Notes: generated from the sequence alone by a model not told the origin. A DNA stretch of 64,000 bases from Planctomycetaceae bacterium (GCA_006969385.1 CP030884.1:5388249-5452248), one strand, 5' to 3'. Shown: positions 26,386-34,842, counted from the stretch's first letter. Numbers and translations: made by a program.

Positions 26386-27249
26386 ATGCCCGCAGTGATG
26401 ACGAAGCAGGAAAAGAAGCCCAAGAAAAAAGACAAGAAGCAGAAGAAGAAAAAGCCCGTGTACACCGCCAAGACGGCGGACCGGCACGTGCTGTATCAGC
26501 TCTCTGTGCAATCGCCCGAATCGGAAGTGGAATTCTGCACGCGCGTGTACAAGAAGAAGTACGACCGGAAGCCCACCTCGTTCCGCGAAGATTTCTGCGG
26601 CACCGCGCTCTTGGCGGCCGAATGGGTGAAGACGCGCAAGGACAACACCGCCGTCGGTGTCGATCTTGATAAGCCCACGCTCGACTGGGGCATCGAAAAC
26701 AACGTCGGCCCGCTCGACGACGATCAAAAGAAGCGCATCGAACTGATCCACGACAACGTACTCAACATTACCAACCCCAAGGTCGATATCGTCGGCGCGT
26801 TTAACTTCAGCTACTTCCTGTTCATGGATCGCAACGATCTGGTGAACTACTTCAAGGCCGTCAAAAAGAGCCTCAAGTCCGATGGCCTGTTTATTCTCGA
26901 TGCCTACGGCGGCTGGGAAGCCCAGGAAAACATGGAAGAAGAAACCGAATACGATGGTTTCTCCTACATCTGGGATCAGGCCGATTACAATCCGATCGAC
27001 GATACCGCCATTTGCCGGATTCACTTCACCTTCCCCGACGGCACCAAGATGAAGAACGCGTTCCAATATCGCTGGCGCCTGTGGACGCTGGCGAGCGTGC
27101 GCGACTGCCTGATGGATGCCGGCTTTAAAGATCTCGACGTCTATTGGGAAGGCACGGACAAAGACGGCGACGGCAACGGCATCTACAAGAAGACCAAAAA
27201 GGCCGAAAACTGCCCCGGTTGGAACGCCTATCTCGTCGCGCATCAGTGA
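26386..27249 (+). CDS. Class I SAM-dependent methyltransferase with Lys-rich N-terminus
   Basis: 287 residues from ATG 26386, with GGAG at 26373-26376. The first 25 residues are a poly-Lys tail (about 16 of 25 are Lys). The methyltransferase core follows: SFREDFCGTALLAAEWVK is motif I, although its loop reads DFCGTA rather than the common GxGxG. AVGVDLDKPTLDWG is motif II with the ribose-binding Asp. IELIHDNVL and FNFSYFLFMDRNDLVNYF come next, then SDGLFILDAYGG. The YxWRLWTLASVRDCLMDAGF block is typical of small-molecule or protein methyltransferases of this group. The substrate is unknown; the basic tail suggests nucleic-acid or ribosome contact (inference). It lies 77 bases after ileS on the same strand. 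Confidence 0.8.
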   Translation: MPAVMTKQEKKPKKKDKKQKKKKPVYTAKTADRHVLYQLSVQSPESEVEFCTRVYKKKYDRKPTSFREDFCGTALLAAEWVKTRKDNTAVGVDLDKPTLDWGIENNVGPLDDDQKKRIELIHDNVLNITNPKVDIVGAFNFSYFLFMDRNDLVNYFKAVKKSLKSDGLFILDAYGGWEAQENMEEETEYDGFSYIWDQADYNPIDDTAICRIHFTFPDGTKMKNAFQYRWRLWTLASVRDCLMDAGFKDLDVYWEGTDKDGDGNGIYKKTKKAENCPGWNAYLVAHQ

Positions 27250-27614
27250 GCGCTGTGGCAGGGGTTTGTAACCGGTGGTTGAATCAGAGCCGCGCCCGTT
27301 AGGAAGCGGTCCGCGTGAGAAGGCGCGAGCCTCTTAACATCTCGTGTGACGTATCAATTCGTGGGGTGTTTCCTGTAGAGTGCATCCCTTGATGCACCAG
27401 TTGGTGGCTCGCGAATCTCGTGTTGGTGCGTCGAGGGACACACTTTACGACTGATCGCATATCAACCATCCCCCAAGCACCTGACGGTAACCGCTTCCTC
27501 ACGGGCGCGGCTCAGATCAGTCGAAAACCCAACCGGACGCCCGCTCGCCGAAAGATCGCGAGTGGGCGTCCGTTTCTTTTACCAAGGGCAACCAATCTTC
27601 GGTAAAGTGCACCT
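27250..27614. repeat. Intergenic region with inverted CCGCTTCC repeats and a terminator
   Basis: This 365-base gap holds an inverted copy of the GAGCCGCGCCCG...GGAAGCGGT repeat (27282-27310). A direct copy lies at 27488-27520 (ACCGCTTCCTCACGGGCGCG). Between them is a TGCATCCCTTGATGCACC hairpin (27380-27397), which recurs near 42183. A strong terminator follows (27535-27580). Confidence 0.7.
27535..27580 (+). terminator. Rho-independent terminator
   Basis: GGACGCCCGCTCGC pairs with GCGAGTGGGCGTCC (13 of 14 positions) across a nine-base loop and is followed by GTTTCTTTT. It ends the upstream unit (ileS, methyltransferase) just before the tandem hydrolase genes. Confidence 0.8.
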
Positions 27615-28520
27615 ATGACCGACGAACACGCACAACAATTGCAGAACCAAGACGCCACCCCCGCCAAGAAGAAACGCAGTCGTTTGTCCCGTGTCATTTT
27701 CCGCATTGCAGCCTTCTATGTTGTTTACTGCGTTATTGTGTTCTTCGCGCAGGACTATCTCATCTTCCCCAGCTACATCACGCCCGAACCCGCCGGCATC
27801 GAAAAGTACGACCGCACCACCACCGTGCTCACCCGCGATATCGATGACGGTCAGGTCGTCGCTTGGTTCATACCCGTGGCTTGGGCCAGCGCCGACAAAC
27901 CCGCGCCGCTCGTCATGTACTTCCACGGCAACGCCGAAATCATCGACACGCAAGACGACCGCATCGAAGGTCATCGCGCCAACGGCTGCTCGGTTTTGCT
28001 ATGCGAATATCGCGACTACGGCCGCTCCGACGGCAGGGCAAGCGAAGCGGCGCTCGTGGAAGACGCCGTGTATTTCTTAGACAAAGTGTTGAAGCGACCC
28101 GACGTCGATGCCAGCCGCATCGTGATTCACGGTCGGTCTATGGGAGGGGGTATCGCTGCCGGCGTTGCCAAGCAACGACCGCCGCGCGCGATGATATTGG
28201 GCTCAACGTTTACAAGCATGACGGACTTGGCACCGCGCAAAGTGTTGGTACCGGGCTTCTTGGTGCGGCACCCGCTTGATGTGGCGAGTGTCGTCAAACA
28301 AGCTGACTATCCGATTCTCATTTTCCACGGTGCCGACGACGACATCGTTCCCGTCAGCTACGGTCGCAATCTACGCGACATTGCGCCGAATGGCGAATAC
28401 CACGAACTCAATTGCAAGCACAATGACTTCCCCGGGCCCGACGAATCAAAATACTGGGAAGCGATTCGCGCGTTCCTCGATAAGCACGACATCGTTAAGG
28501 ATATCCGCAAGCGCAAATAG
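27615..28520 (+). CDS. Membrane-anchored alpha/beta hydrolase (BEM46/YqkD-like)
   Basis: 301 residues. A basic cytoplasmic segment (KKKRSRLSRVIFR) precedes one transmembrane helix at about 30-46 (IAAFYVVYCVIVFFAQD), which places the enzyme domain outside the cytoplasm. The hydrolase core shows FHGNAEIID (oxyanion), LLCEYRDYGRSDGR, IVIHGRSMGGGIAAGVA with the nucleophile Ser, ILIFHGADDDIVPVSYG with the acid Asp, and LNCKHNDFPG with the catalytic His. It is a close paralogue of the next gene (28545-29450); both have HGNAEIID and the same anchor position. Family members are esterases or thioesterases of mostly unknown substrate. It starts the set hydrolase-hydrolase-purN, 24 bases from the next gene. 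Confidence 0.85.
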   Translation: MTDEHAQQLQNQDATPAKKKRSRLSRVIFRIAAFYVVYCVIVFFAQDYLIFPSYITPEPAGIEKYDRTTTVLTRDIDDGQVVAWFIPVAWASADKPAPLVMYFHGNAEIIDTQDDRIEGHRANGCSVLLCEYRDYGRSDGRASEAALVEDAVYFLDKVLKRPDVDASRIVIHGRSMGGGIAAGVAKQRPPRAMILGSTFTSMTDLAPRKVLVPGFLVRHPLDVASVVKQADYPILIFHGADDDIVPVSYGRNLRDIAPNGEYHELNCKHNDFPGPDESKYWEAIRAFLDKHDIVKDIRKRK

Positions 28521-28544
28521 CCGACGCCACACAGGGCATACAAG

Positions 28545-29450
28545 ATGGACTCGGGCACAACAACAGTTAACACACCTTCAGGCGACTTCTCGTACCCAAA
28601 ACGCAAGCCGTCGTTGCTCAAACGGATCGCGATTTATGCCGTCGCGATATACATCACCTATCTCGGCGCGCTATACGTCATGCAAGACAGCATGATCTTC
28701 CCGCTGAGCGCGTTACCCGAGCCATTGAAATTTCCCACAATCAAAACAACGCAGAAATGGGAATACTCACGCACCGACGGCAGCAAGGGCGTCGCGTGGT
28801 TCTGTCCCATAGACAGTGCTTCTTCGGAAAACCCCGCGCCAACTGTGGTTTACTTCCACGGCAACGCCGAGATCATCGATCATCAACCGCCCATCGTGCG
28901 AGGCTATCACCGGCTCGGCTATTCGGTGCTACTGCCCGAATACCCCGGCTACGGTCAATCCGAAGGCAAGCCCGGCCAAAAGAGTATCGTCGCCGACGCA
29001 CGATTTTTCGTTGAGAAACTACTCGATGCGCCCGAAGTCGACGCCACGCGCATCTTCTATCACGGTCAATCCCTTGGTGGCGGCGTGGCGGCGCAGATGG
29101 TGGGCGTACATGAACCCGCCGGGCTGATTCTCGAATCGACGTTCACCAGCCTGGCATCCTTCGCCAATCAATACTTCGCACCTCAATGGTTATCGCGCCA
29201 TCCATTCCGCACCGAAGATGTCATCGAGAAGCTCGCCGCACCGCTGTTGATTATTCACGGCAAGCGCGACGGGCTCATCACCGTCGATCACGCCCGTACG
29301 CTGCGCGATTTGGCGACGCGAACTCGCGAAGTCACGCTCATCGAATATGATTGCGGCCATAACGATTTGCCCGGTACCGACAACGAAGACGATTATTGGG
29401 GGCAGATCGAGGCGTTTCTTCACCGTGCCGCAAAACCCGCCCGCCCATGA
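28545..29450 (+). CDS. Membrane-anchored alpha/beta hydrolase, paralogue of the preceding gene
   Basis: Also 301 residues. The transmembrane helix lies at about 27-45 (IAIYAVAIYITYLGALYVM). FHGNAEIIDHQPPI, LLPEYPGYGQSEGK, IFYHGQSLGGGVAAQM (nucleophile Ser), LLIIHGKRDGLITVDHA (acid Asp) and YDCGHNDLPG (catalytic His) follow in order. The identical length and motif spacing with 27615-28520 indicate an old tandem duplication, with the two now diverged. Its stop codon overlaps the start of purN in ATGA (29447-29450), so translation of purN is probably coupled to it. The third BEM46-like hydrolase of the window (31078-32034) is more distant. Confidence 0.85.
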   Translation: MDSGTTTVNTPSGDFSYPKRKPSLLKRIAIYAVAIYITYLGALYVMQDSMIFPLSALPEPLKFPTIKTTQKWEYSRTDGSKGVAWFCPIDSASSENPAPTVVYFHGNAEIIDHQPPIVRGYHRLGYSVLLPEYPGYGQSEGKPGQKSIVADARFFVEKLLDAPEVDATRIFYHGQSLGGGVAAQMVGVHEPAGLILESTFTSLASFANQYFAPQWLSRHPFRTEDVIEKLAAPLLIIHGKRDGLITVDHARTLRDLATRTREVTLIEYDCGHNDLPGTDNEDDYWGQIEAFLHRAAKPARP

Positions 29451-30133
29451 GCCGCAAGCAAAAGTCCAACCGTCGCCTGCGTCTTGCCGTGCTCATCTCC
29501 GGCTCGGGCACCACCCTTCAGAATCTAATCGACCGCATGGCTGATGGTCGTCTTAAGAATATCGAGATTCCGATTGTGATCTCATCGCGCTCGAACGTGG
29601 AAGGCGTGCGCCGCGCCGAGGCGGCCGATTTGCCCGTCGATATCGTGCGGCGCATGGACTACGACTCGACGGAGTCGTTCAGCGATCATCTCACGCTCAC
29701 GCTCGATGTGTATGCCGTGGACTTGGTCGTGCAAGCGGGCTGGCTGGTGCATTGGATTCTGCCCGAACGCTGGCAAGGCAAAGTGATAAACCTACACCCT
29801 TCGCTACTGCCCAAGTACGGCGGCAAAGGCTTCTACGGCCATCATGTGCACGAGGCCATTTTAACGGCGGGCGAAACCGAATCGGGCGCGACGGTTCACT
29901 GGGTCAACAACGAATACGACGCCGGTGAGATTATCGCTCAGCGGAAATGCGAAGTAATGCCCGATGATACGCCCGAAACGCTGGCCGCGCGCGTGCAAGA
30001 GCTGGAACGCGAACTTCTGCCCGACGTAATTGAAAAGATTCGCCGCGGCGATTATCGACCACCGCGAAAACAGAAGAAAAAGAAGCACGATGTGACGGTC
30101 ATTCAACCAAGTGAAAGGCGCGACGAGAGATAG
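29447..30133 (+). CDS. purN: Phosphoribosylglycinamide formyltransferase PurN
   Basis: ATG 29447 is chosen over the longer frame from 29396 because it overlaps the upstream stop as ATGA and because the product then starts MSRKQKSNRRLRLAVLISGSGTTLQNLID, close to the family start. 228 residues. Catalytic and folate-site motifs are visible: SGSGTTLQ near the N-terminus, VINLHPSLLPKYGGKGFYGHHVHEA with the catalytic Asn and His, and GATVHWVNNEYDAGEIIAQ with the catalytic Asp. It transfers formyl from 10-formyl-tetrahydrofolate to GAR in purine synthesis. The last 20 residues, a basic tail (RPPRKQKKKKHD), exceed the usual length. Placement behind two hydrolases rather than other pur genes is unusual. 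Confidence 0.93.
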   Translation: MSRKQKSNRRLRLAVLISGSGTTLQNLIDRMADGRLKNIEIPIVISSRSNVEGVRRAEAADLPVDIVRRMDYDSTESFSDHLTLTLDVYAVDLVVQAGWLVHWILPERWQGKVINLHPSLLPKYGGKGFYGHHVHEAILTAGETESGATVHWVNNEYDAGEIIAQRKCEVMPDDTPETLAARVQELERELLPDVIEKIRRGDYRPPRKQKKKKHDVTVIQPSERRDER

Positions 30134-30437
30134 GCTCCGTTTGAATAATCAGAGCCCTAGCGCAAAACAGAGCCGCGCCCGTAAGGAATCGGTCTACGTA
30201 GATCGTCGTGGGAACAACAAAATTCGTCGCAATCCTTGATACACAAGTGATTCCAGTAACATACCGTCGCCTTCGCAAACACACCGGTTGCAAACCGGTG
30301 GCGCAGCGCAAATGAAAGCCGCGCCTGTCAGGAATCGGTAAACGCAATTCAGTGCGGGGTTGCAACTACGCGAATCGAATGATCTTTTCAGAATAGACGC
30401 CATTGGTACCCCACGCGTTGCACCCTACCATGCCCAT
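30134..30437. repeat. Intergenic region with repeat copies
   Basis: About 300 bases with an AGAGCCGCGCCCGTAAGGAA copy at 30169-30188, then TCGGT. A degraded copy GCCGCGCCTGTCAGGAATCG lies at 30318-30337. Between them is the hairpin CACCGGTTGCAAACCGGTG (30282-30300). No promoter for the LysE gene was recognised. Confidence 0.55.
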
Positions 30438-31064
30438 ATGCCGCCGCTGGAAAATCTCATCGCATTCTTCGGAGCCGTGATCTTGCTCGCGCTCACGCCT
30501 GGGCCGGACAACATTTTTGTGCTTACCCAAGCCGCCCTACACGGTCGCGCGGCGGGTTTGAGCGTCGTCTTCGGGCTCTGCACGGGATTGATCGGCCACA
30601 CGCTGGCGGTGGCGTTGGGTTTGGCCGCACTGCTCAAAGCATACCCTGTGGCCTTTACCGTTCTGAAACTCATTGGGGCCGTCTATCTGATCTATCTCGC
30701 GAGCCAAGCGTGGCGCGCCGCCAATCATGCCGCCAAGTTAGAGACCGATGAAGCCGCCCCGCGACTGTCCAACAGCCTGCTGTATCGCCGCGGCATCATC
30801 ATGAACCTGAGCAACCCCAAGGTGAGCCTGTTCTTCCTTGCGTTCATGCCGCAGTTTGTGGCACCCGAACAGGGTGGTTTGTTTTTTCAGTTCGTCTCGT
30901 TGGGCGTCGTCTTTGCGATTGCAACGATTCTGGTATTCGGCGGCATCGCCCTCACTGCGGGCACCATCGGTGGCTGGTTGCGCTCGGCCAAGTCGCAGGC
31001 AGCGATGAATCGCGTAACGGCGGTAGTTTTAATTGCGTTAGCGCTACTATTAATCTTCGATTGA
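30438..31064 (+). CDS. LysE/RhtB family amino-acid exporter
   Basis: ATG 30438 gives a 208-residue protein beginning MPPLENLIAFFGAVILLALTPGPDNIFVL. The TPGPDN signature at the first helix end is diagnostic of the LysE/RhtB family. Six hydrophobic segments can be seen, with RGIIMNLSNPKVSLFFLAFMPQFV at the third to fourth helix, as in RhtB-type exporters. A longer frame from 30360 adds 26 polar residues that overlap intergenic repeats and is not favoured. Such proteins export amino acids such as threonine, homoserine, lysine or cysteine; the substrate cannot be assigned. It converges with the hydrolase gene at 31078. Confidence 0.9.
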   Translation: MPPLENLIAFFGAVILLALTPGPDNIFVLTQAALHGRAAGLSVVFGLCTGLIGHTLAVALGLAALLKAYPVAFTVLKLIGAVYLIYLASQAWRAANHAAKLETDEAAPRLSNSLLYRRGIIMNLSNPKVSLFFLAFMPQFVAPEQGGLFFQFVSLGVVFAIATILVFGGIALTAGTIGGWLRSAKSQAAMNRVTAVVLIALALLLIFD

Positions 31065-31077
31065 TTCTCAGACGCCG

Positions 31078-32034
31078 TTAACGAATCGAGTCGAATGCAA
31101 CTTCGTCCACATCACGTCGCGTTTGATTTGAATAACAACTCTCGACAAACGCCAGCACCCGCGCCCGCGCCGTCGCTCCGTCTTCGTTCCAAATCGAGCA
31201 GTGTGCTTCACCCGGAATAATCCAAAGTTCCTTTGGTTCTTGGGCGGCGGTATATAACTCGTGGGCCATCTCGACCGGCACCACCTCATCGGCGTCGCCG
31301 TGGATGATAAGCTTTGGTGTGTTTTCGATATTCCTCATGGCCACTACCGGTTCAAACGCATCATCCAACAGCGCCGGATACCACCATCCCAAAATCGTCA
31401 ACAGCACGCTGCGCCGAACGTGATGCGCCGCCACGCGCCGGTAACTCGAAAACGCGGCATCCATTATCAGGCCGCACACCGCATCCTCGTGTCGTTCGAC
31501 CAACACCGTAGCAATAGCTCCGCCGATGGACTGACCGAACACCACCACCGGCGCGCCGTTCACCTCCGGTCTATCTCGCAAATACGCCATCGCCGCTTCC
31601 GCATCTTCGATCGCGCCGGCACGGGATACCCGCCCCCCGCTGCGACCAAAACCACGATAATCAAAGGTCAAAATGTGATAGCCCTTCAACGCCAGCCACG
31701 CGGAAAATGGCCACTGACCGGAAACGTTGGCCGCGTTGCCGTGCAGGTGTAACACGGCACCACGAACATCTCCCACGGCGGGAATGAAATAACCGTGCAA
31801 CTTCTGACCGTTGGCCGTCCTAAAGAACACATCATCGAATTCGATATTGGTGACGTCCGGGGTGGGACGCAATTCGCGATCGGGACTAAAGAACGGACGG
31901 TAGCAACAAAGATTCAGCAGCGACACGATCGACAACATCCCTACGCAGATTCGCCTTCGATTAGCAGAGGCAGCACGCAAATCTCGGTGCGATGGCAGCA
32001 TAAAAATACTTTGGCTCGTAATAGTCTGAAACAA
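31078..32034 (-). CDS. Exported alpha/beta hydrolase (BEM46-like), third copy
   Basis: The frame gives 318 residues from ATG 32034; ATG 32001 (MLPSHRDLR) is an equally good start. An N-terminal hydrophobic segment (VGMLSIVSLLNLCCY) is a signal anchor or an imperfect lipoprotein signal. The enzyme core has HLHGNAANVSG (oxyanion), LTFDYRGFGRSGGR, VVVFGQSIGGAIATVLV with the nucleophile Ser, LIIHGDADEVVPVEMA (acid Asp) and IPGEAHCSIW (catalytic His). It belongs to the same broad group as the tandem pair at 27615-29450 but has a different anchor and loops. Substrate unknown. The gene converges with the LysE exporter and ends 14 bases from it. Confidence 0.83.
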   Translation of the reverse strand: MFQTITSQSIFMLPSHRDLRAASANRRRICVGMLSIVSLLNLCCYRPFFSPDRELRPTPDVTNIEFDDVFFRTANGQKLHGYFIPAVGDVRGAVLHLHGNAANVSGQWPFSAWLALKGYHILTFDYRGFGRSGGRVSRAGAIEDAEAAMAYLRDRPEVNGAPVVVFGQSIGGAIATVLVERHEDAVCGLIMDAAFSSYRRVAAHHVRRSVLLTILGWWYPALLDDAFEPVVAMRNIENTPKLIIHGDADEVVPVEMAHELYTAAQEPKELWIIPGEAHCSIWNEDGATARARVLAFVESCYSNQTRRDVDEVAFDSIR

Positions 32035-32179
32035 TTGTCACAAAGTCCGCAACCGCCATCTATTCAATTAACCTGACCCGCATCATAAACCGGGTCCGCA
32101 CAAAACCATATGAAAACGCGTTGCTCTTAAAGACGCTTTCAATGGTCACAACCTACAAATCATCTGCCTGTCGGCGCAC

Positions 32180-32209
32180 AAAAAAGCCTCGAACCAACAT
32201 TCGAGGCTT
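32180..32209 (-). terminator. Rho-independent terminator of the rplM-rpsI operon
   Basis: On the minus strand AAGCCTCGAA, loop TGTTGG, TTCGAGGCTT form a perfect 10-base stem followed by a T run (32178-32185). It lies about 30 bases past the rpsI stop. Confidence 0.9.
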
Positions 32210-32237
32210 GGAACAATCGAATAGGTCGCACAAAACG

Positions 32238-32756
32238 TTAGCGCTTGGAGAACTGGAAGCGCTTGCGGGCACCCGGCTGACCGGGCTTCTTGCGTTCGAC
32301 CTTACGGGCATCGCGCGAGAGGAACTCGTGCTCGCGCAGCGCCGGCTCGTATTCGGAATTGGCTGTGGCCAAGGCACGCGACAGACCGAGCAAAACGGCA
32401 CCCGCCTGCCCCGTTTGACCGCCGCCGTTGACGTTTACATAAACGTCAAACTTGCCGTGCGTTTTGGTAACGGCCAGCGGCGCGACGACATCGCGACGAT
32501 GCTGTTCGGAGAAGAAGAAATCCTTGATTTCCTTCTTGCCGTTGATGAAAAACTTACCGTCGCCGGCCTTGATGCGCACGCGGGCGATCGACGTCTTGCG
32601 ACGACCGGTGCCCCAGAAGTAACCGCCGCCCTCCTTGCCGGGCCGGCGGCGTTCCGGTTGCGGTGCAGTTGGTTCGGCTGGTGCGGCCGGAGAATGGCCC
32701 AGCGTAATCGCGGGCGTCGATGCGGCAGATTCAGTTGCGTTGGGTTGTTCGGACAC
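32238..32756 (-). CDS. rpsI: Ribosomal protein S9 with N-terminal extension
   Basis: 172 residues. The conserved S9 body starts at about residue 46 (YFWGTGRRKTSIARVRIKAGDGKFFINGK) and ends with the typical basic tail ARKVERKKPGQPGARKRFQFSKR, which reaches toward the P-site tRNA. VYVNVNGGGQTGQAGAVLLGLSRAL is the central signature. The first 45 residues (Ala/Pro/Glu-rich) are an extra extension absent from Escherichia coli S9 (130 residues). The next in-frame ATG is too far in to be the start, so the extension is probably translated. It lies 36 bases after rplM, the usual pair, with a strong terminator downstream. Confidence 0.95.
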   Translation of the reverse strand: MSEQPNATESAASTPAITLGHSPAAPAEPTAPQPERRRPGKEGGGYFWGTGRRKTSIARVRIKAGDGKFFINGKKEIKDFFFSEQHRRDVVAPLAVTKTHGKFDVYVNVNGGGQTGQAGAVLLGLSRALATANSEYEPALREHEFLSRDARKVERKKPGQPGARKRFQFSKR

Positions 32757-32792
32757 GAATGAATATCTCCAAAGCGTCTTTAGCCGCGTGGC

Positions 32793-33245
32793 CTAAACTT
32801 TTTCCATCGGAAAGGGCTGACAATTTTGTGCCTGATGCGGATGTTCGCTACCGGCATACACCTTGAGCTTGGTCAACAACCGGCGGCCCATGGCGTTCTT
32901 GGGCAACATACGTCGCACGGCGGCCGTGATGATGCGATCGGGATTCTTTTCCATCATCTCTTGGTACGGCGTAATCCGCAGACCACCCGGGTGATACGAA
33001 TATCGCATGTATTGCTTCGTGTTGGCCTTATTACCCGTTACGCGAATCTTTTCAGCGTTGGTCACCACGATGAAATCGCCCGTATCCACGTGCGGCGTGT
33101 ACGTCGGCTTATGTTTGCCCATCAGCACCGTCGCGAGCTTGGTCGCGAGCCGCCCCAACACTTGGCCCTCGGCATCCACGTGATACCAATCGCGCTCAAT
33201 TTCGTGGGGCTTGGCCTGATAGCATTTGTCCGTCACAGCGGCCAT
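32793..33245 (-). CDS. rplM: Ribosomal protein L13
   Basis: 150 residues with the full L13 pattern: RDWYHVDAEGQVLGRLATKLATVL, MGKHKPTYTPHVDTGDFIVVTNAEKI, then YSYHPGGLR, AVRRMLPKNAMGRRLLTKLKVY and the C-terminal YAGSEHPHQAQNCQPF. Length is close to the 142 residues of Escherichia coli. AAGGA lies about nine bases upstream of the ATG. It is the first gene of the rplM-rpsI operon. L13 is an early-assembly large-subunit protein. Confidence 0.97.
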   Translation of the reverse strand: MAAVTDKCYQAKPHEIERDWYHVDAEGQVLGRLATKLATVLMGKHKPTYTPHVDTGDFIVVTNAEKIRVTGNKANTKQYMRYSYHPGGLRITPYQEMMEKNPDRIITAAVRRMLPKNAMGRRLLTKLKVYAGSEHPHQAQNCQPFPMEKV

Positions 33246-33551
33246 CTTGCAAATCCTTCAGCAAAAACCAATTGACGCACCATCGGTGCGGAAACCCCGT
33301 AATTTACCACGGTTGGGGCGTTCGTCAACGCCGGGGCCGGTGCGGAAACGAGCCGATCGGCCCTGCCGAACACGGCAAAATCACAGTTGGCATGGCAGAA
33401 GGCGGCTGGTGTGTTTGCGCTACCGGGTAGCTCATAGGTCGCGCCCGACCTGCCGACTCAGGCTAAGCATTACCTTTCGCCCCTAGTCCGATATATTGAC
33501 GTCACGGCGGCGGCAGCGCCGATTGCCGCCCATTTGAAAGGAATTCACCTG
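33246..33551. other. Divergent promoter region between rplM and the ACT-domain gene
   Basis: 306 bases without a gene. It must contain the promoters for rplM-rpsI (minus) and for the ACT protein (plus). Two GGTGCGGAAAC boxes lie at about 33286 and 33340. I could not assign convincing -35/-10 elements or an L13-binding leader structure by eye. Confidence 0.3.
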
Positions 33552-34013
33552 ATGTTCGAGCCCGCCACCCAGTTTTCGATTTTTCTCACCAACAAGCCCG
33601 CCGTCTTGTCGCAGGTTTGCAACGCCCTCGCCGACAAGCACGTCAACCTGATGGCCATTACGCTGATGGACTCGGTCGAGCACGGCGTGGTGCGGCTGGT
33701 TCCGATGAACGTCGAGAAGTGCCGCGTCGTGCTGCAAGGCCTCGACCTGCCCATGACCGAGACCGAGGTGCTGAAGACCGTCCTGCCCAATAAGCCCGGT
33801 GCCTTGGCCGACGTCTGCACGCGTCTCAACGCCGAGAAAATCAGCATCCGCTATGCGTACGTCACTGCCGGCGCTTCGGGCGGCAAGACCACGGGAATCT
33901 TCAAGGTAAATGATGCGAACAAAGCGCTGAAGTTGAAGGCGAGCAAATCGAAGAAGAGCGCGGGCCGCACCGAGAAAAAAGTGACGCGCAAGGGTCGCGG
34001 GCGCAAGGGTTAG
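33552..34013 (+). CDS. Tandem ACT-domain protein with basic C-terminal tail
   Basis: ATG 33552 (AAAGGAA at 33537-33543) gives 153 residues. Two ACT-type domains are visible: residues 5-65 (FSIFLTNKPAVLSQVCNALADKHVNLMAITLMD) and about 70-125 (VLKTVLPNKPGALADVCTRLNAEKISIRYAYV). Each has the Gly/Pro-Ala/Gly-x-L turn that binds amino acids in the family. The final 30 residues are Lys/Arg-rich (KSKKSAGRTEKKVTRKGRGRKG). Standalone ACT pairs are thought to sense amino acids, but no enzyme partner is adjacent. The basic tail, like those on PurN, the methyltransferase and the small basic protein, seems to be a habit of this genome. Confidence 0.85.
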   Translation: MFEPATQFSIFLTNKPAVLSQVCNALADKHVNLMAITLMDSVEHGVVRLVPMNVEKCRVVLQGLDLPMTETEVLKTVLPNKPGALADVCTRLNAEKISIRYAYVTAGASGGKTTGIFKVNDANKALKLKASKSKKSAGRTEKKVTRKGRGRKG

Positions 34014-34029
34014 GTCAAATTACCAGTTC

Positions 34030-34842
34030 TTACGCATCCGCGCGTTTAAAAAACGTACGCATGCCGTCCAGCTTGTGTTCCGAGATGATGATCGCTTCGT
34101 AATCGCCGATGCTCTGCACGCCGACATTCAATTCGCCCTGCTTACTCGTCGATTGCCGTGCCTTGTTTACCACGGCATTAACCGCCTCGGGCAAATTGCT
34201 ACTCTCCGACGCTTTCAACAGCGTTACCATCACGGGTCGTCGACAACATTTGACGCGGATTTGTATTCCTCGCCGCCCGGCAAAGTCTGCCGTTTGCGCG
34301 AAATCGACGGTTACCGGGTGACCCTGCGTTTCGGTCTTCGACTCGGCCATCGCCAAGCCGTATTGCGCTTTTAAGTAGGCCACAATCTCCGCTTCATCGA
34401 CCATCGCATCGGTCGCGGGCCCCGCGGCCAACATCGTCGGCACCTCGGTCTGCCAAAACGCGGCGTAGTCGCGATCCACCTGCACCGGCCAATAGCCCCA
34501 AACGGCAATCGCCACGGCGGCGGCGGCGGCCAAACTGACCGGCAACTTCCAACCCGGCTGGGCCGTATCGCTAATGGGCATCGATGCGGGCAACGTTTCC
34601 CCCCCGCTGCCCAGCAATGCATCTTCGTTCACGCTGGCGCGCAATTGCGACCACAAGGCGGGGGGCATCTCGGGCTGGCTCAGCGCTGCCGCAAGCTTGG
34701 CTTCGATCTGCGTCTCGGCATCGAATTGCGCCGCGCAAGCGTCGCAATCGTTTAAATGTTGATCGAGTTGCGCGGTCGTTGGTGCATCCAACGCCGCATC
34801 GAGATACATATTCAGATGGGAGCGTGCCGATTTGCAATCCAT
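34030..34842 (-). CDS. Anti-sigma factor, membrane-anchored, zinc-finger HC2 type
   Basis: 270 residues. The N-terminus carries a ZAS-like module: Cys3 in MDCKSARSHL and then DQHLNDCDACAAQ with the H-x3-C-x2-C zinc motif at about residues 29-36. A single transmembrane helix lies at about 100-117 (LPVSLAAAAAVAIAVWGYW). The exported C-terminal part (about 150 residues) contains a CC pair (IRVKCCRRPVMV), possibly a redox or metal site. The start overlaps the sigma-factor stop as TGATG, so it is translationally coupled to its partner. By analogy it should bind and silence the ECF sigma factor until an envelope signal arrives. Confidence 0.85.
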   Translation of the reverse strand: MDCKSARSHLNMYLDAALDAPTTAQLDQHLNDCDACAAQFDAETQIEAKLAAALSQPEMPPALWSQLRASVNEDALLGSGGETLPASMPISDTAQPGWKLPVSLAAAAAVAIAVWGYWPVQVDRDYAAFWQTEVPTMLAAGPATDAMVDEAEIVAYLKAQYGLAMAESKTETQGHPVTVDFAQTADFAGRRGIQIRVKCCRRPVMVTLLKASESSNLPEAVNAVVNKARQSTSKQGELNVGVQSIGDYEAIIISEHKLDGMRTFFKRADA

